Of a stretch of DNA of 64,000 bases, positions 24,417-35,713 are shown piece by piece; positions within the stretch are counted from its first letter, which is position 1; each line of letters starts with the position of its first letter. The notes under the pieces are model-generated. The model was not told where the DNA came from. It searched no databases and saw nothing but the letters and a program-made list of their open reading frames with translations. Location of the stretch: contig CM057159.1 in assembly GCA_029962745.1 (NCBI GenBank), forward strand, positions 29,472,075-29,536,074, in the 5' to 3' direction. Source of the stretch: Echinometra lucunter (lineage: Eukaryota; Echinodermata; Echinoidea; Camarodonta; Echinometridae). A program made the position numbers and the translations under genes.

Positions 24417-24978
24417 AAGTGTGTTGTCTTCAAATGTATGACCATAATCTATGGGTACCAATGCAATCAAAGTGATCAAACATTTGCAGGAAATCAGAGA
24501 TACAGAGAGAGGTTTAACTGTTGAAGTGGATAGTCTTGTTTAAGGTAATTTAATGTTGGGTCCAGGGATGAATTTATTAATTCATTTTTACTGAGCAATC
24601 GTTCCTGTAGCATATCCCCATGAGCCATAAATAATTCAGGACCAGAAAAAAAAAGCCTAATATTCAAGTATAAATCAGAACAGAACGTTAAAAAATAAAA
24701 CACCTTTTTTTTTTATATATATATACAGTGTACACAGAAGGGGTTGTAGGACTCGTGCTTGAGTGACAACTACATGTCCAATGTATCAGTTTTGAACATA
24801 AATCAAATAACTTTATATCCCTGGACCAAAAGCTAACCATAACCCTAAACCTAAAATTGAGCCCTTACAGAACACTAACCCTAATCCTATAGTGCGAATG
24901 AAATAAATCCCAGAGCAACATGTACATGTATGTATGTCAAAGTGCCAGTGTAGGTGATAAAATGTATCTCGTCTTCAT

Positions 24979-25604
24979 CCGCATATTGCCCGAGGGATAT
25001 GTCTCATTGAGGCCTGTACATCATCCGCATAAATCACTTTCTGAAAAGCACCCTAAACAGGGATTAAGGTAGGGATGGTTTTGATACCCTAAAGAGGGAA
25101 ACCCATGAACGATCTCAGATTTTTAGACCCTTAACAGAGATTTTATATCTTGCATTGTTTTTTTACACCCCATGCTGGGATTTCTTCAACTAGACGTTTT
25201 TCCAGCCAGAAAGGAAAAGCAAAAGACCCGAGTATACAGCACAAACTAACGAATGTCGAGATCGAGAATGGGGGGATTTCCCTGGCCATTTCCATTTCAC
25301 CTTTCTTATTTCCGTTTTCTTTAAGTCAGTTGTGTATTCTATGCTGATTTTCCAGCCGATTTGTCATATTTTCATTCCATCATCGGGGTCTATCAAATTT
25401 CCTACCCTTTCCGCGTATCTATCTTTGATACCACTATTGAATTTGATCCCCTTTTTTCTGGTTTTTTCCTGTTTTTGAGACCCTTAACTGGATCCCCGGG
25501 TTCCCTGCCCGGTGCTGAAAAACAAGCCTTTTTCTACGTTCTTGTTTACGTGGATGATGTACAGGCTTCAATGAGACATATCCCCCCTGGGGCATATTGC
25601 TGCA
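24979..25604. mobile_element. About 625 bp element with 50 bp terminal inverted repeats
   Basis: GCATATTGCCCGAGGGATAT ... GCCTGTACATCATCCGC (24981-25030) is matched in reverse at 25550-25604. The interior has no transposase. Related sequence is present at 23285-23945 and as a fragment in intron 1 of the first gene (about 4962-5010). The region 25605-26502 shows nothing I can identify. Confidence 0.65.
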
Positions 25605-26502
25605 GCAATGAAAAGAAAATCATTGTACATGTATCTGCTTAAAACAATGTGGCATTTTGCAATTGCGTTTCAAGTTTTGCCACACTATACCATAAAATGA
25701 ATGTTTCAAATGTCACAAATAGAGAAAAATGAATGCATGATTCAGTTTTCAAGCAAGATAATTTATAATTTCATCATAATCTAAGCAGTCTGCATAATCC
25801 AATATGTCAAAATAACATCAATACATTTTTAGTTAATGAGTTTTCGAACTCAAATGAAAAAACCTTAAATTCATTGTGTTTAAAACAAACTGTATACAGA
25901 AAATACATTGCAAAACTGAGCATTGGTGTATAGGCATCCAGTTGAAAGTAGGTTTGGTTGGGTCTTTCATGTGAATGTTTGCATTTGTCAGAGTACACTA
26001 GATGCTCACCCTGATGTGTTCTGATAAAAACTGAAAAATAATGAATAGATCACTGAAAGTTTTAGGAAAATTTGACGGGACAGTTATTAACCAATCAATG
26101 ATCAAACAATACAGTGCACCTTTAAACTAATTAATATTCACTTCCTAAATTGAATGAATTGTTTGTGGACAAAGTCATTACATTTCATTATTTTGTGTAA
26201 AGCGAGATGTTTATTTTTGCATAAATTGAGAAGTAGCGGTATATGAAAAGCACATCAACGAGTCGCCTATTATTGATCAAATCAAGTATCATGCAAAGTA
26301 ATGAACTTAACCATGCAGTAAATGTACACGTCTACAAAATTTTTGCCCCAAATATGAAATATAACCTGTAGCCTGATACACTCAACAAATAACCACCTGT
26401 ATGATTAAAAGGAAATGAATGAATAGTCAACTCCTTGCAAACTAACCACAAGAGAGGTTAACCTGTACTAGGACTAGACTGACAACCCTCTATCATACGG
26501 TT

Positions 26503-27068
26503 ACAGTTTGTTATTCCTAAGGTCCGTTATTCCAAAGGCTCGTTCGTCCGAAGGTTCGTTAGTCCGAAAATGGAATAAGGCTTGTTAGTCCGAAAATGAA
26601 AAAAGGTCCGTTATTCCGAAGGTTCGTTAATCCGAAAACGAAATAAGGTTTGTTATTCCAAAGGTCGTTAGTCCGAAAAAGAAATACGGTTCGTTATTCC
26701 GAAAATGATATAAGGTTTGTTAGTTCGTTATTATTTTTGGACTAACGAACCCTATTTCATTTTCGGACCCACAAACCTTCGGAATAACGAACCTTATTTC
26801 ATTTTCGGATTAACAAACCTTCGGAATAATGAACCCTATTTCATTTTCGTATTAACGAACCTTCGGAATAACGAACCTCATTTCATTTTCGGACTAACGA
26901 ACCTTCGGAATAATGAACCTTTGGTATAACGCCACAAATGTTCAGATTAAAAAAACCCTTTTTCATTTTCGGATTAACAAACTTCTACATGTAAGTCTAC
27001 GCAATTTGCATGTTTTGGAAAAACGAACCTTCGGATTAACGAACCTTCGGAATAACGAACATCACCCT
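26503..27068. mobile_element. Fold-back array of GTTCGTTATTCCGAAG units (copy 2)
   Basis: The architecture matches 23466-23888 but is longer. Forward units such as GTTCGTTAGTCCGAAAATG run to about 26733, then inverted units such as CATTTTCGGACTAACGAACC run to AACGAACATCACCC at the right end. The peptide frames with NEPYFIFGLTNLR repeats come from the period and are not a gene. Confidence 0.8.
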
Positions 27069-27114
27069 ATCATACTCCTACAACAGGCAGCCTGGTGCTG
27101 TTGATCTCTGACAC

Positions 27115-27301
27115 CAGGGAAAAAATTATTTTTTTTTTTTCCAGGGCTACTTTTGAGCCCATCCGCCCAAATTTTCTACATTTTATTTCAGTTTACATTG
27201 GACCCTATGAGAATTTCAGGGGCTCTTTTTTAGTTTTCCAGGGCTCTTTTTGGCGTTTCGGGGGCGAATTCGCCCCGAGCCCCCATGTATTTTTTTCCCT
27301 G
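27115..27301. mobile_element. 187 bp hAT-like MITE with perfect 8 bp target duplication
   Basis: The ends are CAGGGAAAAAAT and the inverse ATTTTTTTCCCTG. The 8 bp TCTGACAC is repeated exactly on both sides (27107-27114 and 27302-27309). An 8 bp duplication and CAGGG ends are the hAT superfamily signature. The interior has GGGGCGAATTCGCCCC and no coding capacity. Confidence 0.85.
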
Positions 27302-27313
27302 TCTGACACAGAC

Positions 27314-27384
27314 CAGAGGAAGAAGAAGAAGCAGAAAAAGAAGAAGAAGAAGAAGAAGAAGAAGAAGAACAAGAAGAAGAAGTT
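27314..27384. repeat. GAA microsatellite
   Basis: An almost uninterrupted GAA/AAG run with a few CAG and AAA interruptions sits directly right of the hAT-like element. It generates Lys/Glu or Phe-rich false open frames. Confidence 0.9.
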
Positions 27385-27958
27385 GAGCACAATTTGACTT
27401 TAGTATAACACATTTTCCATAGACTCCAGCCTGAGTTACTGTAGCTCAGGCATAGTATTCAACCAGTTTAATAAACCGGTACTGAGATAACCCTAAAAGG
27501 CTGATGAAGTCTTCTTACAAAGAAAGTACAATTCAAAGTCCCCCAAATCTGTTTCTGTCAAAACAAAGGAAATGGAATAACATAAAACTCTTCATTGCAT
27601 AAATTTTAAGTGCTCCTTTATACTCTTTATCAGTCTCTTTTAAACATACACTAGTATGTACAACAGATCCTTCCATAATAAATAGCATTCCCTGGCATTT
27701 GACAAAATTACTGTATCTGCTCAGATTTTCATGACCATTAGCTTGTACAATCAGGAATTGCACTGCACATAATTATAGAATTATTTTTCCTTCCCTAGAA
27801 AACGTCATAGTACCAATATAACAGAACCTATCCGATATATTATTACCATAGAAATTTTATACATACATGTAGATATACACACTTACAGTTAATATGATAC
27901 CAAAAGATTAAGATTATACTCGTTTATAAATTGTTGCCATATACATGTATCAAATTAA

Positions 27959-28367
27959 CCCATTCGTGACAGAGGTCCACATTTTGTGGTTTGGTCTAAT
28001 ATCTTTTGATGCAAAGCCCTAAAAATCATACCAAATACATGAGCAGAAAGAGCAAAAAATTCTACACAAACTGTGCCCATTTTGGTTGAGTCAATATTCG
28101 TTGTTTGATGCTGAAAATTTTTTTAAAGGAAAATAAGCATTAAAATCCTTAAATTGGCAATGTGATAGAAAGTTTAAAATCACCATTTTCCCCTGCAAAT
28201 TGGCAACTTTTTGACTTCTCATCATAATTTCTGTCAATTTATATTCATTTCAGATACATGACGTTTTATAAGAAAAATGTAGCAATAAAATAAAAATGTT
28301 GGTGTTGCCAATTTGAAGAATAAAAGCTGATCAAATTAGGCTTTAAATAATTCCTGTCACGAATGGG
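27959..28367. mobile_element. 409 bp piggyBac-like MITE
   Basis: The ends are CCCATTCGTGACAG and the inverse CTGTCACGAATGGG. The left flank is TTAA (27955-27958) and the right flank is TGAA, one change from TTAA. TTAA targets with CCC ends point to piggyBac. A related internal segment (CAAAGCCCTAAAAA followed by a TCTACACA motif) occurs near 13115-13180 in an intron of the first gene. Confidence 0.5.
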
Positions 28368-30778
28368 TGAAACTCTAAATGGGGTCAGTCAATTGGTGAA
28401 TACATGTATAAGAAACTGAGGAGGCAAGTATAAACTAATGATAAATCATTTTCAATGAATTACTGTCATGCATCCATTGTTTAACATTTCCTCAAGCACT
28501 GTCTTAGAAGGCAGCAATGCTTCTAAAGAATTCTGTCATTAACTCAATAAATACTTAATTTCCCATAGACTTTCATACACATGAAGGGCTCACCCGCTTC
28601 CAGAAGGCAAAGAGCTAATTGAATTCCTAACTCTAACCCTGAACCCGACAACATACTTGTAGCTACATAATGTAACCCTAACTCTTAGCCTAATAAAAAT
28701 CATTATAACCTTATCCCCATACACTGTATCTTTGTCCAAAAAAATCTTTGATTTATTTGCTCATAGCTTGTTGCAATATCTGTTGGATCACCACAACTTT
28801 CACTTCAAGTCACCCTATCTGATTAGTACAACATGACCGTGAACTACAATTATTCTGTTCAATGAAGAAAGTTATGCTTACCATGAAATTCAATCAAACA
28901 ATCCCTACATATACAGTATGTTTAAAAAAAAATACCTTAACCCAACACACATAGTCATGTGTCATGAAGTCTCCGGAGTCGCCGCCCAAAAAGGTGCTGT
29001 TACATTTTGTGCTTTCAAACTGAATTATCAGAAACATTATGGCTACCATCATAAGTTTGGTATGGTATTAAAACTGTACTGCTATTAGTTTGCAAAGCTT
29101 CATGAGTTGCAGCATTTTAAATTTTGAAGGCCAGAGGTGGTGTGAGAAGGAGTTCAACATGTACAAAATGAATGGGAAAATTAAGTTTTTAGTGCATTTG
29201 GGGGAAAAATGTTAATATTTTTGTCAAAACTTTTCTTATGACTTCATATTTTGTAACAATTTAAAGCTAATATACATTGTACAGTATACTCATCTTTATT
29301 GTTTTTTGATTGAAAAGTGAGATTGACTAATGGTAGCGCTAAAAACTGAAATACATGTACATGTACCTTAAATTTGGGTCAAAATTGGCTACGGTAAAAA
29401 GTCAATACGTAACTTAAACTTTGGGATGGTTCAGGGAAAATGTCAAGATTTTGCTCAAAGCTTGCCATAAGGCTACACTTTCAGTTCCAAATTAAAGCTA
29501 TTACACTAAGTTTTACTACATGTATCTTATAACTGAAAAATTAACATGGCTGTCATGGATACATTACAGAACACTTTATACAGTGACTCATAAAAATGTT
29601 TGATACTTTTTGGCAAAAATTTTGGTGATTTTGTAGTTACATGTAGTCATGTACTTCATGATCATACATGTATTATCTTGTTGAAAATTTCTGAATGTTT
29701 TCTGCAAGAATATAACAGAATTGCCCAAGGAGTGCCACAGAAAAGGTTATGTTAAAAACATGAGATAATAAGAATCATTAAATAATGTTCATGTAACTCT
29801 TTTTAGTGCACATTAAGATTCTTTCTGTAATTTGCTTTCAGAAAATATATACTTAATTGCTATCATAGGGTTGATACCAGTTTTCAAAGTTAGTGCGCTT
29901 GCTGAGGGCAGATCACCATGTAACGCAAAATTAGGCCATCTCATGACGCATGACCACATACATACAATCAGTGTCTGGTCTACATGGACGTGTGGCACAT
30001 GACAAAGTTTGACCTCTTAACAGAATATAGTGATGTCTAACCTAGACTACTACCATGTAAAAACAGTCTAGTGCTTCAGAACATGTACCAAACGTGGAAG
30101 AGTGTATTATGTTCTTGACGAAAGTTCTACATACAAACAATTATAAATAAAAATCAACGATGTGATTGTCTTCAATTGCACATTTAACTTACAGAATCAA
30201 AGAAGATCGAAGTAGAATATCATTAGCACACACACATTAGATTAAAAACAGAGCCATATATTACCCATCACTGAAAAAATTATTTGTGTACAGCTAATGT
30301 ATGAAATAAGCCTACATACATTTATGTGTGTAAACTTTACTCAGCATTTGAGAGGTTAACTGTTAAAAAGTTTGGAGACCACCGCACACGAAACTGAACT
30401 AGTAGTTCAATTTCATCACATTAGCATACCTCCACGTTGACGGGCTACTCACTAGTTGCTTTTATGGTTTGGTGTTTTTTCATTGTGTTTTTTTTTTTAT
30501 AGAGATGTCTGAACTTGCAAATATTTCTAATTCATCTTCATATAACTTTTCATAGTTTTCTTCGATTTGTGACATGAGCCCCTAACATACAGAGCAAAAA
30601 ATAATCTTTTGTTTGGTACAATTTCGGGTTGGGAAATAATTGTAAGTGGAACAGATGATTCTACCAAAGATCTATGTAGTCTCACGACTATAGATTTTGA
30701 ATTTAATCCTCAATAAAATACATAAAAAATGATTTCATAAACATACATGTATGATCCAAGAAATTATGCTAATCATCC
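28368..30778. other. Intergenic DNA, probably including the RNF139 3' UTR
   Basis: This region lies downstream of the minus-strand RNF139 stop codon. A minus-strand AATAAA is present as TTTATT at 29295-29300, which would give a 3' UTR of about 1.5 kb. Short telomere-like CTAACCCTAA stretches occur near 28626 and 28676. No credible open frame was seen. Confidence 0.3.
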
Positions 30779-33700
30779 TCATTCATCATCATCATCATCA
30801 CTCCTTGTAACATCTTCACCAGAATCTTCTGTCACCATGATCTCTTTATGACAGAGAGGGCAAGAGTCTTGAACATAAAGCCATTTTCTAAGACACATTG
30901 CATGGAATAGATGTCCACAAGGCGTAACACAAGCACTGTTAAGCTCCTGATAACATATTGCGCAGACGTCATTGTGATGGGCTAGCATCTGTGGTGTAGC
31001 CTGCTCCATGGATTTGATCTTTTGCACGGCTAGTCGTCGATTCTTGAACTTTTTCCATCCATCTTTTCCCAGCTGGAAGATATTAAAATAGGCGTGGATG
31101 CAGATCATGAACGCTCTGATGATCCCTCGGGATTCAAACACAAAAATCCAAGCCCCGTTTACAAAGAGGAAAATACCGGAGATAAATTCAATAGTGCTGC
31201 CTGTCGCTTTTACATAGTATACATAATCATCCAACCTATCCCAAAATGTTTCGCCTTGAGTGTCAATGAAAAAGAGGATATAGACAACAAGGGTGACTGT
31301 GACTTTGACAACTAGCTCCAAGCAGAAGGCAGTCAGAGCAAGCATCCATGTTCCAATGGGGTTGTTGGTCCACAGATAGATAATGAACCAGATGGGAAGT
31401 ACGATAAGCAAGGCGGCCATTATCAGGGCTCTTAGATGCTTCCCTCTGTGGATGATATGTGAGGTAGAAAGTTGCATCATTGTCCCATGGAGCATTGTGT
31501 GGATGAAATGAAGAATTGCAGTACTCAACAAGCTCATGTTCCTTGCTAAACGAATCAGTCTTTTCTCTGGTGATAGATCAGGCAACCCCGTCTGCAGAGC
31601 CAGGATGAAAAATAAAACCGAAGCAACTGTACCGATGTTCTCTCCCCCATCACGCTCTCCTCCTATAAACCATCTAGCTAAGTTTCCAATTGCATTTGCT
31701 ATGGGTGATATAGTTGCACTTAGCCCTAACACTGCTATCATAGTACTGCAGCTATCCATAGCGATTTCAGACATTGCTGTTGTTAATAATGTTCGATTTA
31801 GTTCTGTCGAAGGGCTAGTGCTTGAGGGATCATAATGGTATTGAAGGACTAATTTGCCTACATGAAGCCCAAATCTTGTCAACCAAAATAATCGTAGTAC
31901 TGTTGGAACTTGCAACCTAACCCACTGGTTTTCAACTAATACTTGCATTCCAAACTGCAGATAAATCCGAGTAAAAGTCCTTGCAATGATGCGTACATTA
32001 GTCATGTAGTAATACACAAAGTATAGCATACTCCATACCACATCTAATAAGAGGACGGGTAAGATCGGGTAGAGTAGGTAAATAGTTTGGATGAGATAGC
32101 TCGCAGAATTTGGGGAAAGAACCGGCACAGTGTTCATTAACAGGTAAAGGAACACAGGCGAGACGAGGCAAAACCAAACAGCTAACACAGGAGCATCAGC
32201 ATCTGCAATCCTCAATCGGTTTAGGAGCACTGGCATCTTGGTGAAGACGAAGCTGTACATCAACTGGATACAGAGATAGAAGAGAAATTCATCACTGGAC
32301 ATCACATCTAACGTGCTCACCTTCCACTCTTCACCAAATGACGAGAGGATCGTCTGGTTGGAGTCTGACGACGTGATGTTCTCCATACCAAGTTTCTGAA
32401 GGAAGATACCATTCCACCACTGCGACGTCTTCAGGGCTGTCATGGTCACCATCAAGGCATAGCACAGCCTCAGGGTAGATGAAGGTAAGAAGAATAGGAC
32501 CACACAAATCAGCAACACTGCAGAACCAAAAAAAAACAAAAAAAAAACCAGTAGAATAAGAATAAATATATATGGATGCTACACATAAAACTTCCGGATA
32601 TATTCATCCCTGAAATGGCAATGGGCTATTAAACTGAATTTCCCTTCTGATACTGTTCATGCATCACCTGTACCGTCACAAAAACCTACATCCCTGTGAT
32701 ACATGTAAGCTAGTTCACTCTGTTTTGAATAACAAGAAATTTGTTAGCATGTGACTGCTAGTTAATTCCATTTCAACCCCCCCCCCTTCCGTTTAGCATG
32801 GAAATAAATTTTACACAAATAAATATTTAATTTGAAGAAGAAAAAAAAATGCTGATTGCAACAGTTTCCAAGTGAACATGAAGCAATAAATCATCGTTTT
32901 CTGGTAAGTTGTAAGTTGTCAAAATAAATATAAGTGAAAAATCGTCAATCAATTATTCAATTTTAAGATAATGTCACTTTTGTAGTCAAGAGAATGCAGC
33001 TTCATCCTATACGCGATGTAGTCGAACTTTTTGTTGTGAGTACGGTGAGTTCCCAGGATTTTCCTATGCTTGTGTATAGCTATCCTGGATCCTAACCCTA
33101 ACCCTTAATTTGATGAAAATATGAAGGGGGTGTGAACTTCTTCAGTATTGCAAAATGTTTCATTGTTTGGCCATTTTAAAGACAGTTTAAATTACGGCAG
33201 TGTATACAGCCACACGCGTGTGTCTTTACCTTACGGCCACACGCGTGTGGTTGTATCCACAGCATCGACATGAGGATACAGCCACACTCAACTGAATTCC
33301 CACTTATACTCTGCGCCGCTACAGCTATCGCTAGTGTGTATGTATCAAAGATGATAGAGCGCCGCGTTGTATGCACTGCACAAGCGATGTGTAAATTCAT
33401 GCGACAGTGTGTTGGCAAACCCCAAAACCTGGATCGTCACGAAGGTTTTATCGCTTGAAATTCACTGAAATACAAACAATATTGTACTATATTGTCACCT
33501 GCTTGCTGACCAGGTGAGAATGAAGTGAAAATATTGTTTGTATAATAAGTGAAATCGAGTGATAAAACCTTCGTGACGATCCAAGTTTTGCAAGTCGCAA
33601 CACATACCATCGCATGAATACACATCGCTTGTGCAGTGCAGTGCACACTAGCGATAGCTGTCGCGGCACAGACTTCAAGTGGGAATTCAGACAAGTGTGG

Positions 33701-34076
33701 CTGTATCCTCATATCGATGCTGTGGATACAACCACACGCGTGTGGCCGTAAGGTAAAGACACACGCGTGTGGCTGTATACACTGCCTTAAATTACAGACT
33801 AGATTTAAGTTTATAGCCTAACTTTCCAAATGAGAGTCAAAGGCATACGTTCCCCATCATACATCAACACAGTATCAGAGACATCAACATTTCTCATTAA
33901 AACAGACAATAGCGTAGCCACTTACCCGCAAGATGGACCAGAGTTGAAACCACAGCATACGAGTCGAAGGAGCCTTTGAACAGCACAAGCCGCCCGGCGA
34001 ACACGGCGTCCATCACGAGCAGCGGCGGTACTCGAAGAAGAGGCCCGTACCTATCCTCAAAAACATTTAGCGACAT
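30779..34076 (-). CDS. RNF139: RNF139 (TRC8)-like polytopic RING-H2 E3 ubiquitin ligase, 629 aa
   Basis: Two coding exons, 34076-33926 and 32517-30779 on the minus strand, join in phase 1 across a GTAAG donor and a TTCTGCAG acceptor. The protein has a short soluble N-terminus, many hydrophobic membrane segments between about residues 20 and 520, then a RING-H2 finger with Cys569, Cys572, Cys584, His586, His589, Cys592, Cys603 and Cys606, and an acidic tail ending in an Asp run. The DDYVYYV, FMICIHAYFNI and CLRKWLYVQDSCPLCH stretches match RNF139 more closely than RNF145. Family knowledge: these ER-membrane ligases have a sterol-sensing-like region and ubiquitinate ER clients, linked to sterol regulation and membrane-protein degradation. 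The length is close to human RNF139 (664 aa). The ATG at 34076 gives the usual short N-terminus. The intron carries a fold-back transposon. Confidence 0.92.
33092..33106. repeat. Short telomere-like CCCTAA tract
   Basis: CTAACCCTAACCCTTA gives about two and a half units of the animal telomere repeat inside RNF139 intron 1. It is too short to indicate a telomere; similar short tracts occur near 24845-24895 and 28676. Confidence 0.4.
33196..33786. mobile_element. 591 bp fold-back element with 9 bp target duplication (Mutator-like)
   Basis: The two arms are perfect inverted repeats for the outer 73 bp, starting GGCAGTGTATACAGCCACAC, and stay strongly similar inward for about 250-290 bp to a centre near 33480-33500. 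The exact 9 bp TTAAATTAC flanks both ends (33187-33195 and 33787-33795). A 9 bp duplication and long inverted repeats fit a non-autonomous Mutator-like element. The palindrome CACACGCGTGTG occurs twice in each arm. It sits in RNF139 intron 1. A related terminal piece lies at 59275-59306. Confidence 0.85.
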
Positions 34077-35228
34077 TCTTAGCACCTGGATTTTCCTCAA
34101 CACAATGACAGATGGTACAGATTTGCTTAAATATTAGGAGTAATCCATCTGAAATCGAAAATTACTTTGAAAAGACGCTGATCATCTGTGAAGTTTCGTA
34201 ATTTTGTAAGACATATTCGACGAAAAGACCGGTCTACACACGTACACACACGTACCGTACACGGCTAGGCTGAATACTAGATGGCGCTCTTGAAAATGGG
34301 GGTTTCCCTTTGGATTTCCCCACTGCTGCATGCATGGTTCACACAAAAAGACGACCCTCTTCACGAGCACTTTTCTTGCTATATCGTTTGCTTCTCAAAT
34401 TCCCAAATTCCATAGTGTCATGTACATTCAGAGTGAATTATTGGAACATACCAAGAATTTGCTGAAAGTTTGTCCGTCTATTAACGACAGTGGATGCACA
34501 CAATCTATAGGCCTAGATTTTTTAACAGGCCGAGGGCCACCAACTTATGAAGGCGGAGGAGACCGGGGGCGGAGATCATAAATTGGGAAAAGGTTATTTG
34601 CCCACCGTTGTAGAAATTTTGATCAGTTTGTTTTGTTTGGACTTAAAGACCTAAGAGTAAATGGTGTGGTATTACACTGGCTTTAATCACATCTCTTTGG
34701 TAATGATATAGATCGCATGTGCAGTACTGGGTCTGAACGTGCTCAAGTTACTTTTGCTTTACCATGTTTACAAGATAAAATTTCGTTCAGTCCTTTGCTA
34801 TCTTTTCATGGCCAGAACTTTGAGTAAAAATTGACTTTTCCCCCTATTTTCTTTCATATGGTATGACTTGGGTACCATGTATGCAGATATTAACTTCCGA
34901 TTCTCTTGCATAATTTTAAAGTAGTCGAGAAAGAATTCAATTAAAAATTAGAAATTTTGAAACTATATAGCTGACATGATCGAGGAAATGCATGGATGTA
35001 CAGAATTTCTTACTGTACATAGGGAACAGTCATATCACTTGCCTCTTATTTTATTACGAGAGAACAAGAGAAAGATGGAAGGAGAGGGAGAGGAGAGAGG
35101 TAAGGGAAGGAGGAGCGCGGAGAAAGAGAGAGAGAGATAGAGAGAGAAAGAGAGAGATGGAAGAGAGGGATGGGAAGAGATGGAGGGAAGGGAAATCAGT
35201 ATAATTTCAGAATGTTTCAGAATGCTCA
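34077..35228. other. RNF139 upstream region and intergenic DNA
   Basis: This is the 5' flank of RNF139 on the minus strand and should hold its promoter; an ACACGTAC-rich patch lies at 34233-34262. No TATA box was identified. A GA-rich purine stretch (35055-35195) gives Arg/Glu-rich false frames. No gene was seen. Confidence 0.35.
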
Positions 35229-35713
35229 AGGGCGGCGCTATAGGGGGCAGTGGGCGGCCGCCCGTATTTCAAGCGATCAAAAATAATAAAAGAAGAAGAA
35301 GAAGAAGAAGAAGAAGAAAAGAAAAAGAAAAAGAAGAAGAAGAAGAAGAAAGAAGAAGAAGAAGAAGAAGAAGAAGGAGAAGAAGAAGAAGAAGAAGAAG
35401 AAGAAGAACAAGAACAAGAAGAAGAACAAGAAGAAGAACAAGAAGAGGAAGAAGAAGAACAGACAGAAGAAGAAGAAGAAGAAGAAGAAGAAGAAGAAGA
35501 AGAAGAAGAAGAAGAAGAAGAAAGTGAAGAAGATGATGTTGATGATGAAGAAGAAAGAAAGAGTGTGCGGGATATGAGAGGGCTGGGTCATGCAATCATA
35601 CAATTGCCCTATTAAGTTGTTCATCTAAAACTTAAATAAACTTAGTACCAGCGGGTTAAAAACCAGAAAAATACTTTCCCTGTCCCCCTACCAAAATACC
35701 CTGGCGCCGCCCT
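35229..35713. mobile_element. Non-autonomous element with AGGGCGGCG ends and GAA expansion (copy B)
   Basis: The ends AGGGCGGCGCTA and GGCGCCGCCCT, and the internal CAAGCGATCAAAAA, GGGTCATGCAA and CAAAATACCCTGG, match copy A at 2015-2290 in the same order. The purine-rich centre, short in copy A, is here a run of about 250 bp of GAA repeats (35290-35545). The poly-Glu, poly-Arg and poly-Leu frames across it are repeat artefacts. Confidence 0.75.

Noticed and set aside
26717..26929. NEPYFIFGLTNLR repeat peptide
   Set aside because: It results from the periodic fold-back array; the equivalent frames in the second copy are broken.
33092..33106. Telomere or chromosome end
   Set aside because: Only about two and a half CCCTAA units are present, inside a gene intron.
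35250..35615. Long poly-Glu, poly-Arg and poly-Leu open frames
   Set aside because: They are produced by a GAA microsatellite inside a transposon and are open in several frames on both strands.
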